NCBI RefSeq assembly: GCF_003268475.1
Contig: NZ_MCIF01000002.1
Span: 4,662,885-4,726,884, forward strand
Source of the DNA: Thermogemmatispora tikiterensis
Lineage (GTDB): Bacteria; Chloroflexota; Ktedonobacteria; Ktedonobacterales; Ktedonobacteraceae
DNA length: 64,000 nucleotides
Reading direction: 5' to 3'
Below are positions 36,639-44,593 of the stretch, piece by piece. A model generated the notes under the pieces. It had not been told where the DNA came from, ran no database searches, and was given only the letters and a program-made list of their open reading frames with translations. Within the stretch, counting starts at the first letter, position 1; each line of letters opens with the position of its first letter. The position numbers and the translations under genes were made by a program.

Positions 36639-36695
36639 AAGGGCGTCAGGCTCTGCTCGCTCTCTTCCCTTCATCTCTGCCTTGACGCCCTTTTT
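36639..36695 (+). terminator. Intrinsic terminator of the DUF2079 gene
   Basis: AAGGGCGTCA (36639-36648) pairs with TGACGCCCTT (36683-36692), followed by TTT and more pyrimidines; the loop is long (34 bases). It starts 14 bases after the stop. Confidence 0.65.
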
Positions 36696-36750
36696 CTCCC
36701 TGACCTATACTAATCAATAATCGATTGTGCCTCTTTGTAGGTGAGGAGCA

Positions 36751-37476
36751 GTGTCCCGGAATACGGGGCCAATTTCTGCGGGATTTTCGACACCGATGAA
36801 TATACGTACACCTATTCTTGGCAGACGCGTTCTGCGCGAGGATATCAAAGAATTTCTTATCGATGCCATCGTCAAGGGCCACTACCGGCCAGGGGAGCGC
36901 ATCGTGGAGAGCCGTGTGGCGCAGGAGCTGGGGGTGAGCCAGGGGCCAGTACGCGAGGCGCTGCGCGACCTGGAGCTGCTCGGCTTCGTCGTCAGCTCGC
37001 CCTATCGCGGCACGCAGGTGCGCAAGGTCTCACGGCGTGATCTACTGGAACTCTATCCCATTCGCGCCGCCCTGGAGGGAGTGGCGGCGCGCGCGGCTGC
37101 GATCCGCATCGACGAGGCGACGCTGCAACAGCTAGAGGAGCTGCTCGCCGAGATGCGCGATGCGGCTGCACGCAATGAGCTGCATGCCCAAACGGCGGCC
37201 AATATTGCTTTCCACCGTCTGATTGTGCAGGCGGCGGGCAATCGCCTGCTGCTGCAGTACTGGGACAGCATGCAGCTCTACACGACGACCTTTGTGACGG
37301 TGGCGATGGCGCAACGCACACCCCAGGAGCTGGCCGAGCGCCATCAGGTCATCATTGAGGCCCTGCGAGACCGTGATCCGCAGCGGGCTGAGCAGGTGAT
37401 GCGGCGCCATATCGAGGAAGCTGGCGAATGGCTGCAGGCGGTGCCGCCTTCCGAGGAAGAGCAAGAGCAGGAGTGA
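36751..37476 (+). CDS. GntR-family regulator (FadR/FCD type)
   Basis: 241 residues. Winged helix-turn-helix from about 26: REDIKEFLIDAIVKGHYRPGERIVESRVAQELGVSQGPVREALRDLELLGFV; FCD effector domain from about 100: LYPIRAALEGVAARAAA, NIAFHRLIVQAAGNRLLL, ERHQVIIEALRDRDPQRAEQVMRRHIE, including the His and Asp-type ligands of metal-binding FCD proteins. Such regulators sense carboxylic acids and repress catabolic or transport genes. GTG start with AGGTGA six bases upstream; an ATG at 36796 is possible. It may control the ring-catabolic genes that begin 2.3 kb downstream, but distance leaves this open. Confidence 0.87.
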   Translation: MSRNTGPISAGFSTPMNIRTPILGRRVLREDIKEFLIDAIVKGHYRPGERIVESRVAQELGVSQGPVREALRDLELLGFVVSSPYRGTQVRKVSRRDLLELYPIRAALEGVAARAAAIRIDEATLQQLEELLAEMRDAAARNELHAQTAANIAFHRLIVQAAGNRLLLQYWDSMQLYTTTFVTVAMAQRTPQELAERHQVIIEALRDRDPQRAEQVMRRHIEEAGEWLQAVPPSEEEQEQE

Positions 37477-37516
37477 GGCCAGGCCAGTCAGAGCGCTGCC
37501 AAAGCTCCGGCCTGGC

Positions 37517-37578
37517 TCAGCGGACAGGTTCACCCTCCTCTGGGAAAGTGCCGCGGAGGAGGCTGGCCTGTCCGCTGA
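37517..37578. terminator. Bidirectional long hairpin between convergent GntR and MFS genes
   Basis: TCAGCGGACAGG (37517-37528) pairs perfectly with CCTGTCCGCTGA (37567-37578), and CCTCCTC/GAGGAGG pair inside. No T-tract. Similar in style to the hairpins at 52421-52503 and 19839-19877. Confidence 0.6.
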
Positions 37579-37593
37579 TTCTGTCGTGCTTCG

Positions 37594-38976
37594 TCAGAGC
37601 TGGCGCTGGGCAGCGGTCTCTTCCCGTACCTCTGCGGCGATCTGGCCAGCGAGCTGCCCGGTTGCCTGGCTCGGGCCTGCAGGCGCAAGCGTTCCCAGGC
37701 GGCGCATCTCGGGCCAGATGAGGGCTACGCAGAGCACCACCAGGATGGTGCCGAGGCCACCGCCGACAACTGCCGGCACGGGACCGAAGAGCTGAGCCGC
37801 CAGGCCCGACTCAAAGCCACCGAGCTTGTTGGAGGTGGCGATGAAAATAGTGTTGACCGCCGCCACGCGCCCGCGCATGTGGTCCGGGGTGCGTGTCATC
37901 AGCAGGGTGCCGCGAATAACCACGCTGATGTTGTCAAGTCCGCCCAGAATGAAGAGCATGAGCAGCGAGAGCCAGAAGGAGCGCGAGAGGCCAAAGACGA
38001 TGGTGGCCAGACCGAAGCCGGCCACTGCCAGCAGCAGAGTACGTCCGGCTCGCTTGAAGGGCGGCAGGTGAGCCAGCAGGAAGGCGACACAGACGGCCCC
38101 AATAGAGGGCGCGGCCTGGAGCCAGCCCAGACCGGTGGGGCCGACCTGCAGGATGTCACGCGCGTAGATTGGCAGCAGGGTGGTGGCGCCGCCGAAGAGG
38201 ACGGCGAAGAGATCGAGTGTAATGGCCGCCAGGATGACCTGGGTGCGCCGCAAGAAGTGCAGGCCCTCAGCCAGCGAGCGCAGGGTCCCCTCCTTGCCCT
38301 GCTCGTCGCTTCGAGATGGGGCCGCTGGCGCCGGATGCAGGCGCAGCAGGGCCAGCAGCAGCAGATAGAGAACAATGGCCAGGGCATTGAGGCCATAGAC
38401 AGGCGTGGCCCCACGGAAGAGGGCCACCAGGAAACCACCCAGGGCCGGCCCGACGACTGATGCGAGCTGCCAGGCACTGCTCTCCCAGGTGGCGGCGTTG
38501 GCGTAGAGGGCCGCTGGCAGGGTCTGGGGCAGGAGCGCGGCGCTCGCCGGCTCGTTGAAGGCGGTGGCTGTGCCTATGAGCAGCAGGCAGCCGTAGATGA
38601 GCCAGAGCGGGCCGCGCTGCCAGGAGAGAAGCATCAGCCCCAGGGAGCAAAGGGCAAGAATGGTCTGAGCCAGCATAACCATGCGGCGCCGATTCAGGCG
38701 GTCCGCCAGGTGGCCGGCCAGTAGCGAGAAGCAGAGCACTGGCAACACCTGCACCAGGCCGACCAGCCCCAGGGCCAGCGCCGAGTGGGTGCGGTCGTAT
38801 AGCTCCCAGCCAATGGCCACCGTGACCATCTGCTCGCCGATTGACGAGAGAAAGATGCCAATAAAGAGCAGGCGAAAGTTACGGTAGCGCAGGGCCCGAT
38901 AGGGATCGTGGCGAGCCTGCGCGTCACTAGAGGCATCAGATGCGCCTCGTTCTGGGTCGAGATCCCTCACAGACAT
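37594..38976 (-). CDS. MFS transporter (EntS/MFS_3-like exporter)
   Basis: 460 residues, twelve hydrophobic segments. Family landmarks: ALRYRNFRLLFIGIFLSSIGEQM at 28, GWELYDRTHSALALGLVGL, the loop motif GHLADRLNRRRM, FNEPASAALLPQTLP, and in the second half RGTLLMTRTPDHMRGRVAAVN, typical of MFS_3/enterobactin-exporter-like proteins that export siderophores, macrolides or other small molecules. The natural substrate is not indicated by neighbours. Its N-terminal 25 residues are polar. It converges on the GntR regulator gene, and the 343-base upstream region is shared with the divergent zinc-ribbon gene. Confidence 0.87.
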   Translation of the reverse strand: MSVRDLDPERGASDASSDAQARHDPYRALRYRNFRLLFIGIFLSSIGEQMVTVAIGWELYDRTHSALALGLVGLVQVLPVLCFSLLAGHLADRLNRRRMVMLAQTILALCSLGLMLLSWQRGPLWLIYGCLLLIGTATAFNEPASAALLPQTLPAALYANAATWESSAWQLASVVGPALGGFLVALFRGATPVYGLNALAIVLYLLLLALLRLHPAPAAPSRSDEQGKEGTLRSLAEGLHFLRRTQVILAAITLDLFAVLFGGATTLLPIYARDILQVGPTGLGWLQAAPSIGAVCVAFLLAHLPPFKRAGRTLLLAVAGFGLATIVFGLSRSFWLSLLMLFILGGLDNISVVIRGTLLMTRTPDHMRGRVAAVNTIFIATSNKLGGFESGLAAQLFGPVPAVVGGGLGTILVVLCVALIWPEMRRLGTLAPAGPSQATGQLAGQIAAEVREETAAQRQL

Positions 38977-39198
38977 TCCTCGTATCTTGCCGACAGTAAC
39001 AGTAGAGTCACTTGTCGCCGCTTTTATTGGTGATGCATATCTTCTCTATTCTTCTTGATATGAAGGGCATTGCACCTTTCTTTCTGCTGTGGCAGGCGGG
39101 CGGCAAGGCTCTGGATTTTACTATAGCACAGGAGGAGAGACACCTTGCATAGCCAATCCAGCCCTATGCTTTCGGGAAATGAACCAGAGAGAGTAATA

Positions 39199-39289
39199 TT
39201 GTCGTGTACCTAGATAGCCTCTGTCCTTCGTGAAGTACGAGGGGCAGGGCACGATTAACTACCGTGACTGACGGTCGTTTGTCGTGTAC
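39199..39289. repeat. Direct repeat in the region before the zinc-ribbon gene
   Basis: TTGTCGTGTAC occurs at 39199-39209 and again at 39279-39289, 80 bases apart, with a small inverted repeat ACCGT-GACTG-ACGGT at 39261-39275 between them. The second copy is 31 bases before the 52-residue gene. The rest of 38977-39319 shows no gene. Confidence 0.5.
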
Positions 39290-39319
39290 ATAAGCTTTAG
39301 ACGGAAAGGAATGTAAGTT

Positions 39320-39478
39320 ATGGCAGACATGGCGTATTGCGTCAAGTGCAAAGAGAAGCGGGAGATCAAGGACGCGCATCAGGTGACGATGAAGAACGGT
39401 CGGGCGGCGCTGCAGGGCACTTGTCCCGTCTGTGGCACGCGCCTGAACCGCATTCTACCTGGTGCGAGTAAGAAATAG
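39320..39478 (+). CDS. 52-residue zinc-ribbon protein (DUF5679-like)
   Basis: 52 residues. Sequence MADMAYCVKCKEKREI at the start and GTCPVCGTRLNRIL near the end give two CxxC knuckles (Cys7, Cys10, Cys35, Cys38), a minimal zinc ribbon of the DUF5679 type common in Chloroflexota and archaea. AAAGGA lies ten bases before the ATG. Role unknown, possibly nucleic-acid binding; such proteins are often abundant and lie alone. Divergent from the MFS gene. Confidence 0.85.
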   Translation: MADMAYCVKCKEKREIKDAHQVTMKNGRAALQGTCPVCGTRLNRILPGASKK

Positions 39479-39747
39479 CGCCACCTGGTCCGCGCCGGCA
39501 ACTCGTCCTGTTGCGGAAGACCAGGGGGAGTGGTCCGACCGGTGGCGTCGCCGCCGCGTAGGAGGTCCGCGTGTCTGGCAGCCTTATCTATGCGGGGCTG
39601 GCCGGGAGCGAGCAGCCGCCCACGCCGCGGCGGCGTTTGGTTGGGCTGCTCCCTACAGGGGAGGGGGCTGTCTATCTCCCCTCCTTTCCTCGCTATCTGG
39701 CCGTCTGGCCGGCTGGCTGTGGGCTGGCGTCGTCCGGTGCGGTCTGG

Positions 39748-40290
39748 CTAAAAGTCGCCGCGGCGGATGCGTTCAAAGAGGGCGCGATTCTCTTCGTCGA
39801 GGGCGACCAGCTCAAGATAGGTGCCGCTGCTGGTCAGCGTATCGAGGAAGGCGAAGCGGGTGCCCTGGCCAGCGATCCCGCTCTCAATAATAGTTACACT
39901 CCCCGTTCCTGATGGCTCCGATCCTGCCTGGAGCGCTTGCAGAACCTGCTCAAGATCATCAACTTCCAGCCCCAGATGATGCACGCCTGGACCGCGCTGG
40001 CGCAGGAAAGCGGTCAGGCTGTTCTCTCCTTCTAGCGGCTGCATCAGCTCGATCTGCAGCGGGCCAGCGTAGCCGAAGGCCACGTTCTGACGACAGAACG
40101 CCGGCTGCCCGCGATAGGTATAGGCGCGGAACTGAATATCTTCGATGACGAAGAAGCGGGGCACGCCGAGCGTCTCTTGAAAGAAGCGCTGGGCCTCGGC
40201 GAGATCGTTGACGGCGTAGGCGACCTGGAACCAGCGTGCACCAGCTGCTGTCAGGGCGGCGAGAGAAGACGGTTTTTGCTGCCTGGACAT
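39748..40290 (-). CDS. VOC-family (glyoxalase/methylmalonyl-CoA epimerase-like) protein
   Basis: 180 residues. One double beta-alpha-beta-beta-beta unit pair: WFQVAYAVNDLAEAQRFF, FGYAGPLQIELMQPLEG, GPGVHHLGLEVDDLEQVL, YLELVAL. Metal-ligand positions read Gln22, Glu (IELM), His (VHHLG) and Glu (YLEL); Gln in place of His at the first ligand occurs in several VOC subfamilies. It might isomerise or cleave a ring-fission intermediate. ATG at 40290 with GAGAGG ten bases upstream; an earlier in-frame start lacks a site. Last gene of the five-gene unit that begins at 44142. Confidence 0.78.
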   Translation of the reverse strand: MSRQQKPSSLAALTAAGARWFQVAYAVNDLAEAQRFFQETLGVPRFFVIEDIQFRAYTYRGQPAFCRQNVAFGYAGPLQIELMQPLEGENSLTAFLRQRGPGVHHLGLEVDDLEQVLQALQAGSEPSGTGSVTIIESGIAGQGTRFAFLDTLTSSGTYLELVALDEENRALFERIRRGDF

Positions 40291-40483
40291 AAGCGTTTGG
40301 CCTCTCTTCCTTGTGATCAAGATGATGGCGATGGTGGTGGTAAGTGGTAGTGGTTTAGCTTTTGTGTTCGTATGCTTCTTTGTCCTGGTGGAAAGCCAGG
40401 TCGGCTGCCGGGCCAGGCCAGAGGCCGACCTGGCTTCCGGCGGCCTTCTCAGGCTCCTCTGCGCGCTATGACGATGGCCGGGC

Positions 40484-41527
40484 TCAGTGCCAATGGATCA
40501 TTGGCTGACCAGGAACTGGGCTGCGGAAATAGGGAATGGTCGTTCCGCGCAGGCTGCCGAGATAGACGGTGCGCAGGTCTGGCCCGCCGAAGGTCAGGCT
40601 GGCCAGCCAGGGGGCGATAGTGCCGTGGGTGGCGGCCAGGATCTCGGGCGTCAGCGTATGGCTCTCGTAGTGAGCGAAGAGGCGGGCCTGCGTCTCGGGA
40701 TTGCTATCGTCGAGCAGGGTCAGGACCTCGCCCTCTGGAGTGATGGCGATGAGCTGGTCGGTAAAGATCAGCGTCACCCAGAGGTTGCCGTAGGCATCGA
40801 AGGCGAAGCCGTCGGGAAAACCGGGCAGGCGCGCAGGGCCATAGATCTCGCGATCGGTCAGGGAGCCGTCGGGTTGGAGGCGCAGGCGGCTGATGCGCCA
40901 GGCTGTGCTTTCGACAACGTAGAGCCACTCTTCGCGCGCGTCGAAGCGGATTTCATTGGTGCCGCAGAAGCCCTCGGCGACGATGCGAATGCCGCGCTCG
41001 TCGATGAGGGCGATGTAGCCATCGGCGGTGCGTGTGTTCAGCTGGTTGGTCCAGGGATGCTCGCGGGTGTTGACGCTGAGCCAGATACGATTTTTGCTGT
41101 CGCGCAGGACGAAATTGGCCTTACCCAGCGGCTGGCCGTCGATCTCGCGGTAGAGGGTGCGCAGGCGTCCGTCGCGCGTCATGATCTCGACGGCGTCGGT
41201 CCCCCAGTTGGCAATGATGAGATCGCCGTTCTCGGCGAAGGCCAGGCCGTTGGGCAGCGATCCCTGGGCCTGGACATAGCGCTCTTCGAAGCTGGCGCCG
41301 CTCTCTGGGGTCGGCCCCGTGCCTGGTTCACGCTCGACCACGGGCAAGATCAGTTGCTGACTGCCGTCGGCGTTGATGCGCATGACGCCGCCACGGGCAT
41401 CAGCGACCCAGAGGGTGCCATCGCGCTCGGCCAGAATGCACTCCGGGCGCTGCAGATCGTGGCCAATAGTGCGGATGCTGCGGCGATCGACCTGCCAGTC
41501 TTTGAGTGGGTTGGCTGAGGACACCAT
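40484..41527 (-). CDS. SMP-30/gluconolactonase-like lactonase
   Basis: 347 residues. Six-bladed calcium-dependent propeller: RPECILAERDGTLWVADARGG (metal Glu), GSLPNGLAFAENGDLIIANWG, CGTNEIRFDAREEWLYVVES (metal Asn), PGFPDGFAFDAYGNLWVT (metal Asp). Hydrolyses sugar or muconate-type lactones; in this setting a lactone arising during ring degradation is likely, which is inference. The end of the protein (GGPDLRTVYLGSLRGTTIPYF) is typical. It lies 39 bases behind the FAH gene and 193 bases before the VOC gene. Confidence 0.87.
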   Translation of the reverse strand: MVSSANPLKDWQVDRRSIRTIGHDLQRPECILAERDGTLWVADARGGVMRINADGSQQLILPVVEREPGTGPTPESGASFEERYVQAQGSLPNGLAFAENGDLIIANWGTDAVEIMTRDGRLRTLYREIDGQPLGKANFVLRDSKNRIWLSVNTREHPWTNQLNTRTADGYIALIDERGIRIVAEGFCGTNEIRFDAREEWLYVVESTAWRISRLRLQPDGSLTDREIYGPARLPGFPDGFAFDAYGNLWVTLIFTDQLIAITPEGEVLTLLDDSNPETQARLFAHYESHTLTPEILAATHGTIAPWLASLTFGGPDLRTVYLGSLRGTTIPYFRSPVPGQPMIHWH

Positions 41528-41566
41528 GCTGCTGCTCTCCTTTGCCTGGGTCTGGTCTGGCGGTCT

Positions 41567-42604
41567 TTAGCTGTCGCGCTCCTCCTCGGCAATGCAGCGG
41601 TTGCGCTGGGTGCCGAGGCCGCTGATGCTCCCTTCCAGCACGTCGCCGGGCTGGAGGAAGCGCCGGTAGTGCATGCCATTGCCGCGCGGCGAGCCGGTGC
41701 AGATCAGGTCGCCGGGCCAGAGCTGCACGTAGTGAGAGATGTACTCGATCAGGCGGGCGACGCCGAAGATCATGTCATTGGTCCCCTCGTCCTGCATGAC
41801 CTGGCCGTTCAGTTTGAGGGTCAGGTGGAGCTGTTGGGGATCGGGCACGAAGCTGGCTGGCACGAGGAAAGGCCCAGTCGGAAGGAAGCCCGGCGGGCAT
41901 TTGCTGCGCAGCCAGTCGCTGCCGATGGCCTCCAGATCGGGACGGTAGACGCGATCTCGACAGGTCAGATCGTTGACGATGGTGTAGCCGGCGACGTAGC
42001 TCAGCGCCTCCTCGCGCTTGACGCGGCGTGCTGGTCGTCCGATCACGACGCCTAGCTCTAGCTCCCAGTCCGGTTGCGTGCTGTCGGCAGGCAAAGGGAT
42101 GGGATCGTAAGGGCCAGTGATGGCCGATGGGATTTTGGTGAAGACGTAGGGGATGCCGTTGGCGATGCGGGCATCCATGATGCGCTCGGCCAGGGCGCGG
42201 CGTTCGGCCTCGTCGCGGGCGTCGTGGGCGCCGTGTCCCTGGGCGGTGGCCAGCTCGATGACGTGCTGACGATAGTTGGCACCGGCGCAGAAGATCTGGC
42301 GCGGATACAATATCGGCGCGTGAACATGCACGGCTTCCAGAGGTAGCCAGCTCTGGTCGGCTGTGGCTGTGGCGGCGGCTGGCTCCGCCAGGGCGTCGAC
42401 GGCGCGCTGCAGGGCGGCCTCGTTGCGTTCCCACTGCTGCAGCAGGCCAAGGACGCTCTCGTCTGCGCTCAGCGGCAGGCCGAGGCGCTCGCAGAGCGGT
42501 TGCAGGGCGTGGACGGCGATCACGCGCTCGTCCAGAACCAGGCCCGCAAAGGGCGGGCAGCCAGCTACGGAAAAGGTGCCAAGGGCAAAGAATCGGGTAC
42601 TCAT
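41567..42604 (-). CDS. Fumarylacetoacetate hydrolase (FAH) family protein 1
   Basis: 345 residues. FAH fold in the C-terminal two thirds: IFCAGANYRQHVIEL, PDWELELGVVIGRPARRV with the metal Glu pair, YTIVNDLTCRDRVYR with a metal Asp, PPGFLPTGPFLVPASF, QLWPGDLICTGSPRGNG and PGDVLEGSISGLGTQRN. Family reactions are C-C hydrolysis, decarboxylation/isomerisation or hydration of ring-fission products (HpaG, FAH, 2-keto-pentenoate hydratase relatives). The stop and the next start are four bases apart, so translation is coupled. A second FAH protein ends the transporter unit at 62227. Confidence 0.88.
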   Translation of the reverse strand: MSTRFFALGTFSVAGCPPFAGLVLDERVIAVHALQPLCERLGLPLSADESVLGLLQQWERNEAALQRAVDALAEPAAATATADQSWLPLEAVHVHAPILYPRQIFCAGANYRQHVIELATAQGHGAHDARDEAERRALAERIMDARIANGIPYVFTKIPSAITGPYDPIPLPADSTQPDWELELGVVIGRPARRVKREEALSYVAGYTIVNDLTCRDRVYRPDLEAIGSDWLRSKCPPGFLPTGPFLVPASFVPDPQQLHLTLKLNGQVMQDEGTNDMIFGVARLIEYISHYVQLWPGDLICTGSPRGNGMHYRRFLQPGDVLEGSISGLGTQRNRCIAEEERDS

Positions 42605-42607
42605 CTG

Positions 42608-42937
42608 CTACTCGCCTGCTCTCTGCTTTGTGGAGGCTGGTGGCTGACCAACGACCAGCGTGTAGAGATCGCGCTCGCGCTTCTCTAGCAGCGGCAGAAT
42701 GGTCTCTTCGACAAACTGGCGATAGTGCGGCGTTTCACGATGGTGCTGCAGGGCGGCCTCGTCGACGTAGTGCTCATAGAGTAAGAACTGATCGGGGTGC
42801 TCCTGCGAGCGACAGGCGTGATAAAGCAAACAGCCAGGCTCGCTGGCGGCGACGCGGGGCGCCATCTGTTTGAGAGCGGCCTCGATGGCGTCGCCCTGAC
42901 CCGGCTTGCCGTAGTAACGTGCCACGAGCACAATCAT
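42608..42937 (-). CDS. Antibiotic-biosynthesis-monooxygenase (ABM) domain protein
   Basis: 109 residues, one ferredoxin-like ABM domain: MIVLVARYYGKPGQGDAIEAALKQM, EPGCLLYHACRS, FLLYEHYVDEAALQHH, HYRQFVE. Relatives (YgiN-like) oxidise quinols without cofactors or are small dimeric helpers; here a hydroquinone-type intermediate would fit. The ATG at 42937 has GGAAAGAGAAGAG in front; longer upstream readings are Lys/Arg-rich and lack a site. It overlaps nothing, with 203 bases to the epimerase gene upstream. Confidence 0.85.
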   Translation of the reverse strand: MIVLVARYYGKPGQGDAIEAALKQMAPRVAASEPGCLLYHACRSQEHPDQFLLYEHYVDEAALQHHRETPHYRQFVEETILPLLEKRERDLYTLVVGQPPASTKQRAGE

Positions 42938-43140
42938 TGGCTCTTCTCTTTCCTTTCTCTTCTGCTTCCTACTGACTGATCGTATGCAGGCCCGCTGCTC
43001 CCTGTCCTGGTTGGTCACAGAAAGGCGCAGATTGCGCCGATGTGGGCAGGGGGAGCATCATCTTCGTCTGCGGCCTGGAACAGAGCGCGTGGACGAGAGC
43101 CGCGCTGGCTTGGGCTGCTGGAGAGCAGCGGCGACCCTGT

Positions 43141-44142
43141 TTAGCTGCCGGCGCTGCCCTCTTGCAGTGCGCGCTCGTTCAGCTCGCCGCGCGCGACCCG
43201 TTCGCGGAAGAGGGCAAGAGTGGCGGCGATACCCTCGTGCAGCGGCGTCTGTGGCGGTGTTCCGATGACGCGGCTCAGGGCCTCGGAGGAATAGGCTTCG
43301 GGCGAAGGAAAGGCAGGCTCGGCGAAGGTGATCAGGCCGCGGCTCTCTGGGAGCAGCTCCTCGATGAGGGCCACAATTTCGCTCATGTGGGCGACGGCGC
43401 CGTGCAGATTGAAGACCTCGGCCCCTTCGAAGGGCGCGCGTGTGCAGGCAAGGAAGGTTTTGGCCACATCATCGGCGTATTGGAACTCGCCCCGTCCCCC
43501 AAAGGGGATGTGGAAGGGTCGCCCCAGTACGGCGGCCAGCATGGCCCGTGTAGGGGCGGAGGTCAGGCCCTGGTCGCGGCCCGGGCCATAGACGGTGGCT
43601 GGGCGCAGGCCGATACTGGTAAGGCCATGCTCCTGCCAGTAGATGCGCGCCGTGCCCTCGTTGGCTTGTTTGAAGACGCCGTAGAGCGAGTGAGGGCGCA
43701 GTGGCGTATCGTGCTGGACGATCCCACCTGGCCCGCCGGCCCCGGGGTCGTAGACGGCCACAGAGGAGGCATAGACAATACGCCTGACCTGGTCCGCTCG
43801 ACGCCGGCTGGCCTCGAAGACATTGACGGTGCCGACGACGTTGACGCGTGCCCCCAGCGAGGGATTGGCGCGTACGGAAGGCATCTGGAGCGCGGCCAGA
43901 TGGATGACGTGGGTGATCCCGTACTGGTCAATGACCTGCTCCACGGCTGCCAGCTCGCTGAGGTCGCCTTGAACGAAGGTGACCTGGGCCAGCTCCGCGG
44001 GCGCCATGATCAGCTTGAGTCGCCGTGTGTCCTGGCCCAGGTCAAAGGCGACCACGGGGGTGCCTTCGCGCACAAGGTTGCGCACGGTCCAGGCCCCGAT
44101 ACAGCCCAGGGCCCCGGTGACAAGAAAGCGTTCTTGGGCCAT
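43141..44142 (-). CDS. NAD-dependent epimerase/dehydratase family protein
   Basis: 333 residues. Extended SDR: FLVTGALGCIGAWTVRNLV nucleotide motif, VAFDLG, VIHLAALQMPS, VYASSVAVY, and the catalytic YGVFK (YxxxK), RPATVYGPGRDQG. Substrate could be a nucleotide sugar, but in this gene company a dehydrogenation or epimerisation of a ring-derived acid is equally possible. ATG at 44142 with AGGAGG twelve bases upstream. First gene of the minus-strand unit behind the shared promoter element at 44428-44494. Confidence 0.87.
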   Translation of the reverse strand: MAQERFLVTGALGCIGAWTVRNLVREGTPVVAFDLGQDTRRLKLIMAPAELAQVTFVQGDLSELAAVEQVIDQYGITHVIHLAALQMPSVRANPSLGARVNVVGTVNVFEASRRRADQVRRIVYASSVAVYDPGAGGPGGIVQHDTPLRPHSLYGVFKQANEGTARIYWQEHGLTSIGLRPATVYGPGRDQGLTSAPTRAMLAAVLGRPFHIPFGGRGEFQYADDVAKTFLACTRAPFEGAEVFNLHGAVAHMSEIVALIEELLPESRGLITFAEPAFPSPEAYSSEALSRVIGTPPQTPLHEGIAATLALFRERVARGELNERALQEGSAGS

Positions 44143-44427
44143 GCTCGCTCTATTCCTCCTCTGCTGCCTACCGCTTTGCTGATGAGATGGCGGTCTCTGC
44201 TGGCCAGTGCTGTGCGCTGTGCCCGATCGCTGGCGGTGTGCCGACCGCGGGCGCCTGACGCGCTGGCCAACAGGGGAGAGGCGTCCAGGAAGCCAACGAA
44301 CGGGGCCGCTCCAGGGGAGCGGGAGCGGCAGGAGCGCAACCGACGGCGATGGGAGGCCCACAAAGCAGCGCAGGCCCGGGCACAGCGCAGCGTAGCACCA
44401 GCCATCTGTTCCTCCACTCCATACTTC

Positions 44428-44494
44428 AGTGTAGCTGGACCGGAACCAGAGTTCACTACCGTTCGCTTCCGTTTTCACTTTTCCGGTTGCTTCC
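44428..44494 (-). promoter_or_regulatory. Shared catabolic promoter element, copy C
   Basis: Minus strand: GGAAGCAACCGGAAAA, then GGAAGCGAACGGTAGTGA, 19 bases, TACACT (44433-44428). It drives the epimerase-ABM-FAH-SMP30-VOC unit with a leader of about 280 bases. Nothing else was recognised in 44143-44593. Confidence 0.8.
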
Positions 44495-44593
44495 GGTCCG
44501 CTCCTCCAGCTCAGTTGCGAGGCCCGCCGCGGGGAAGGAAGAAAGGAGAGAGGGCAAAGCAAAGAGAGACCAGCGCTTGGAGGCGGAGGCCGT

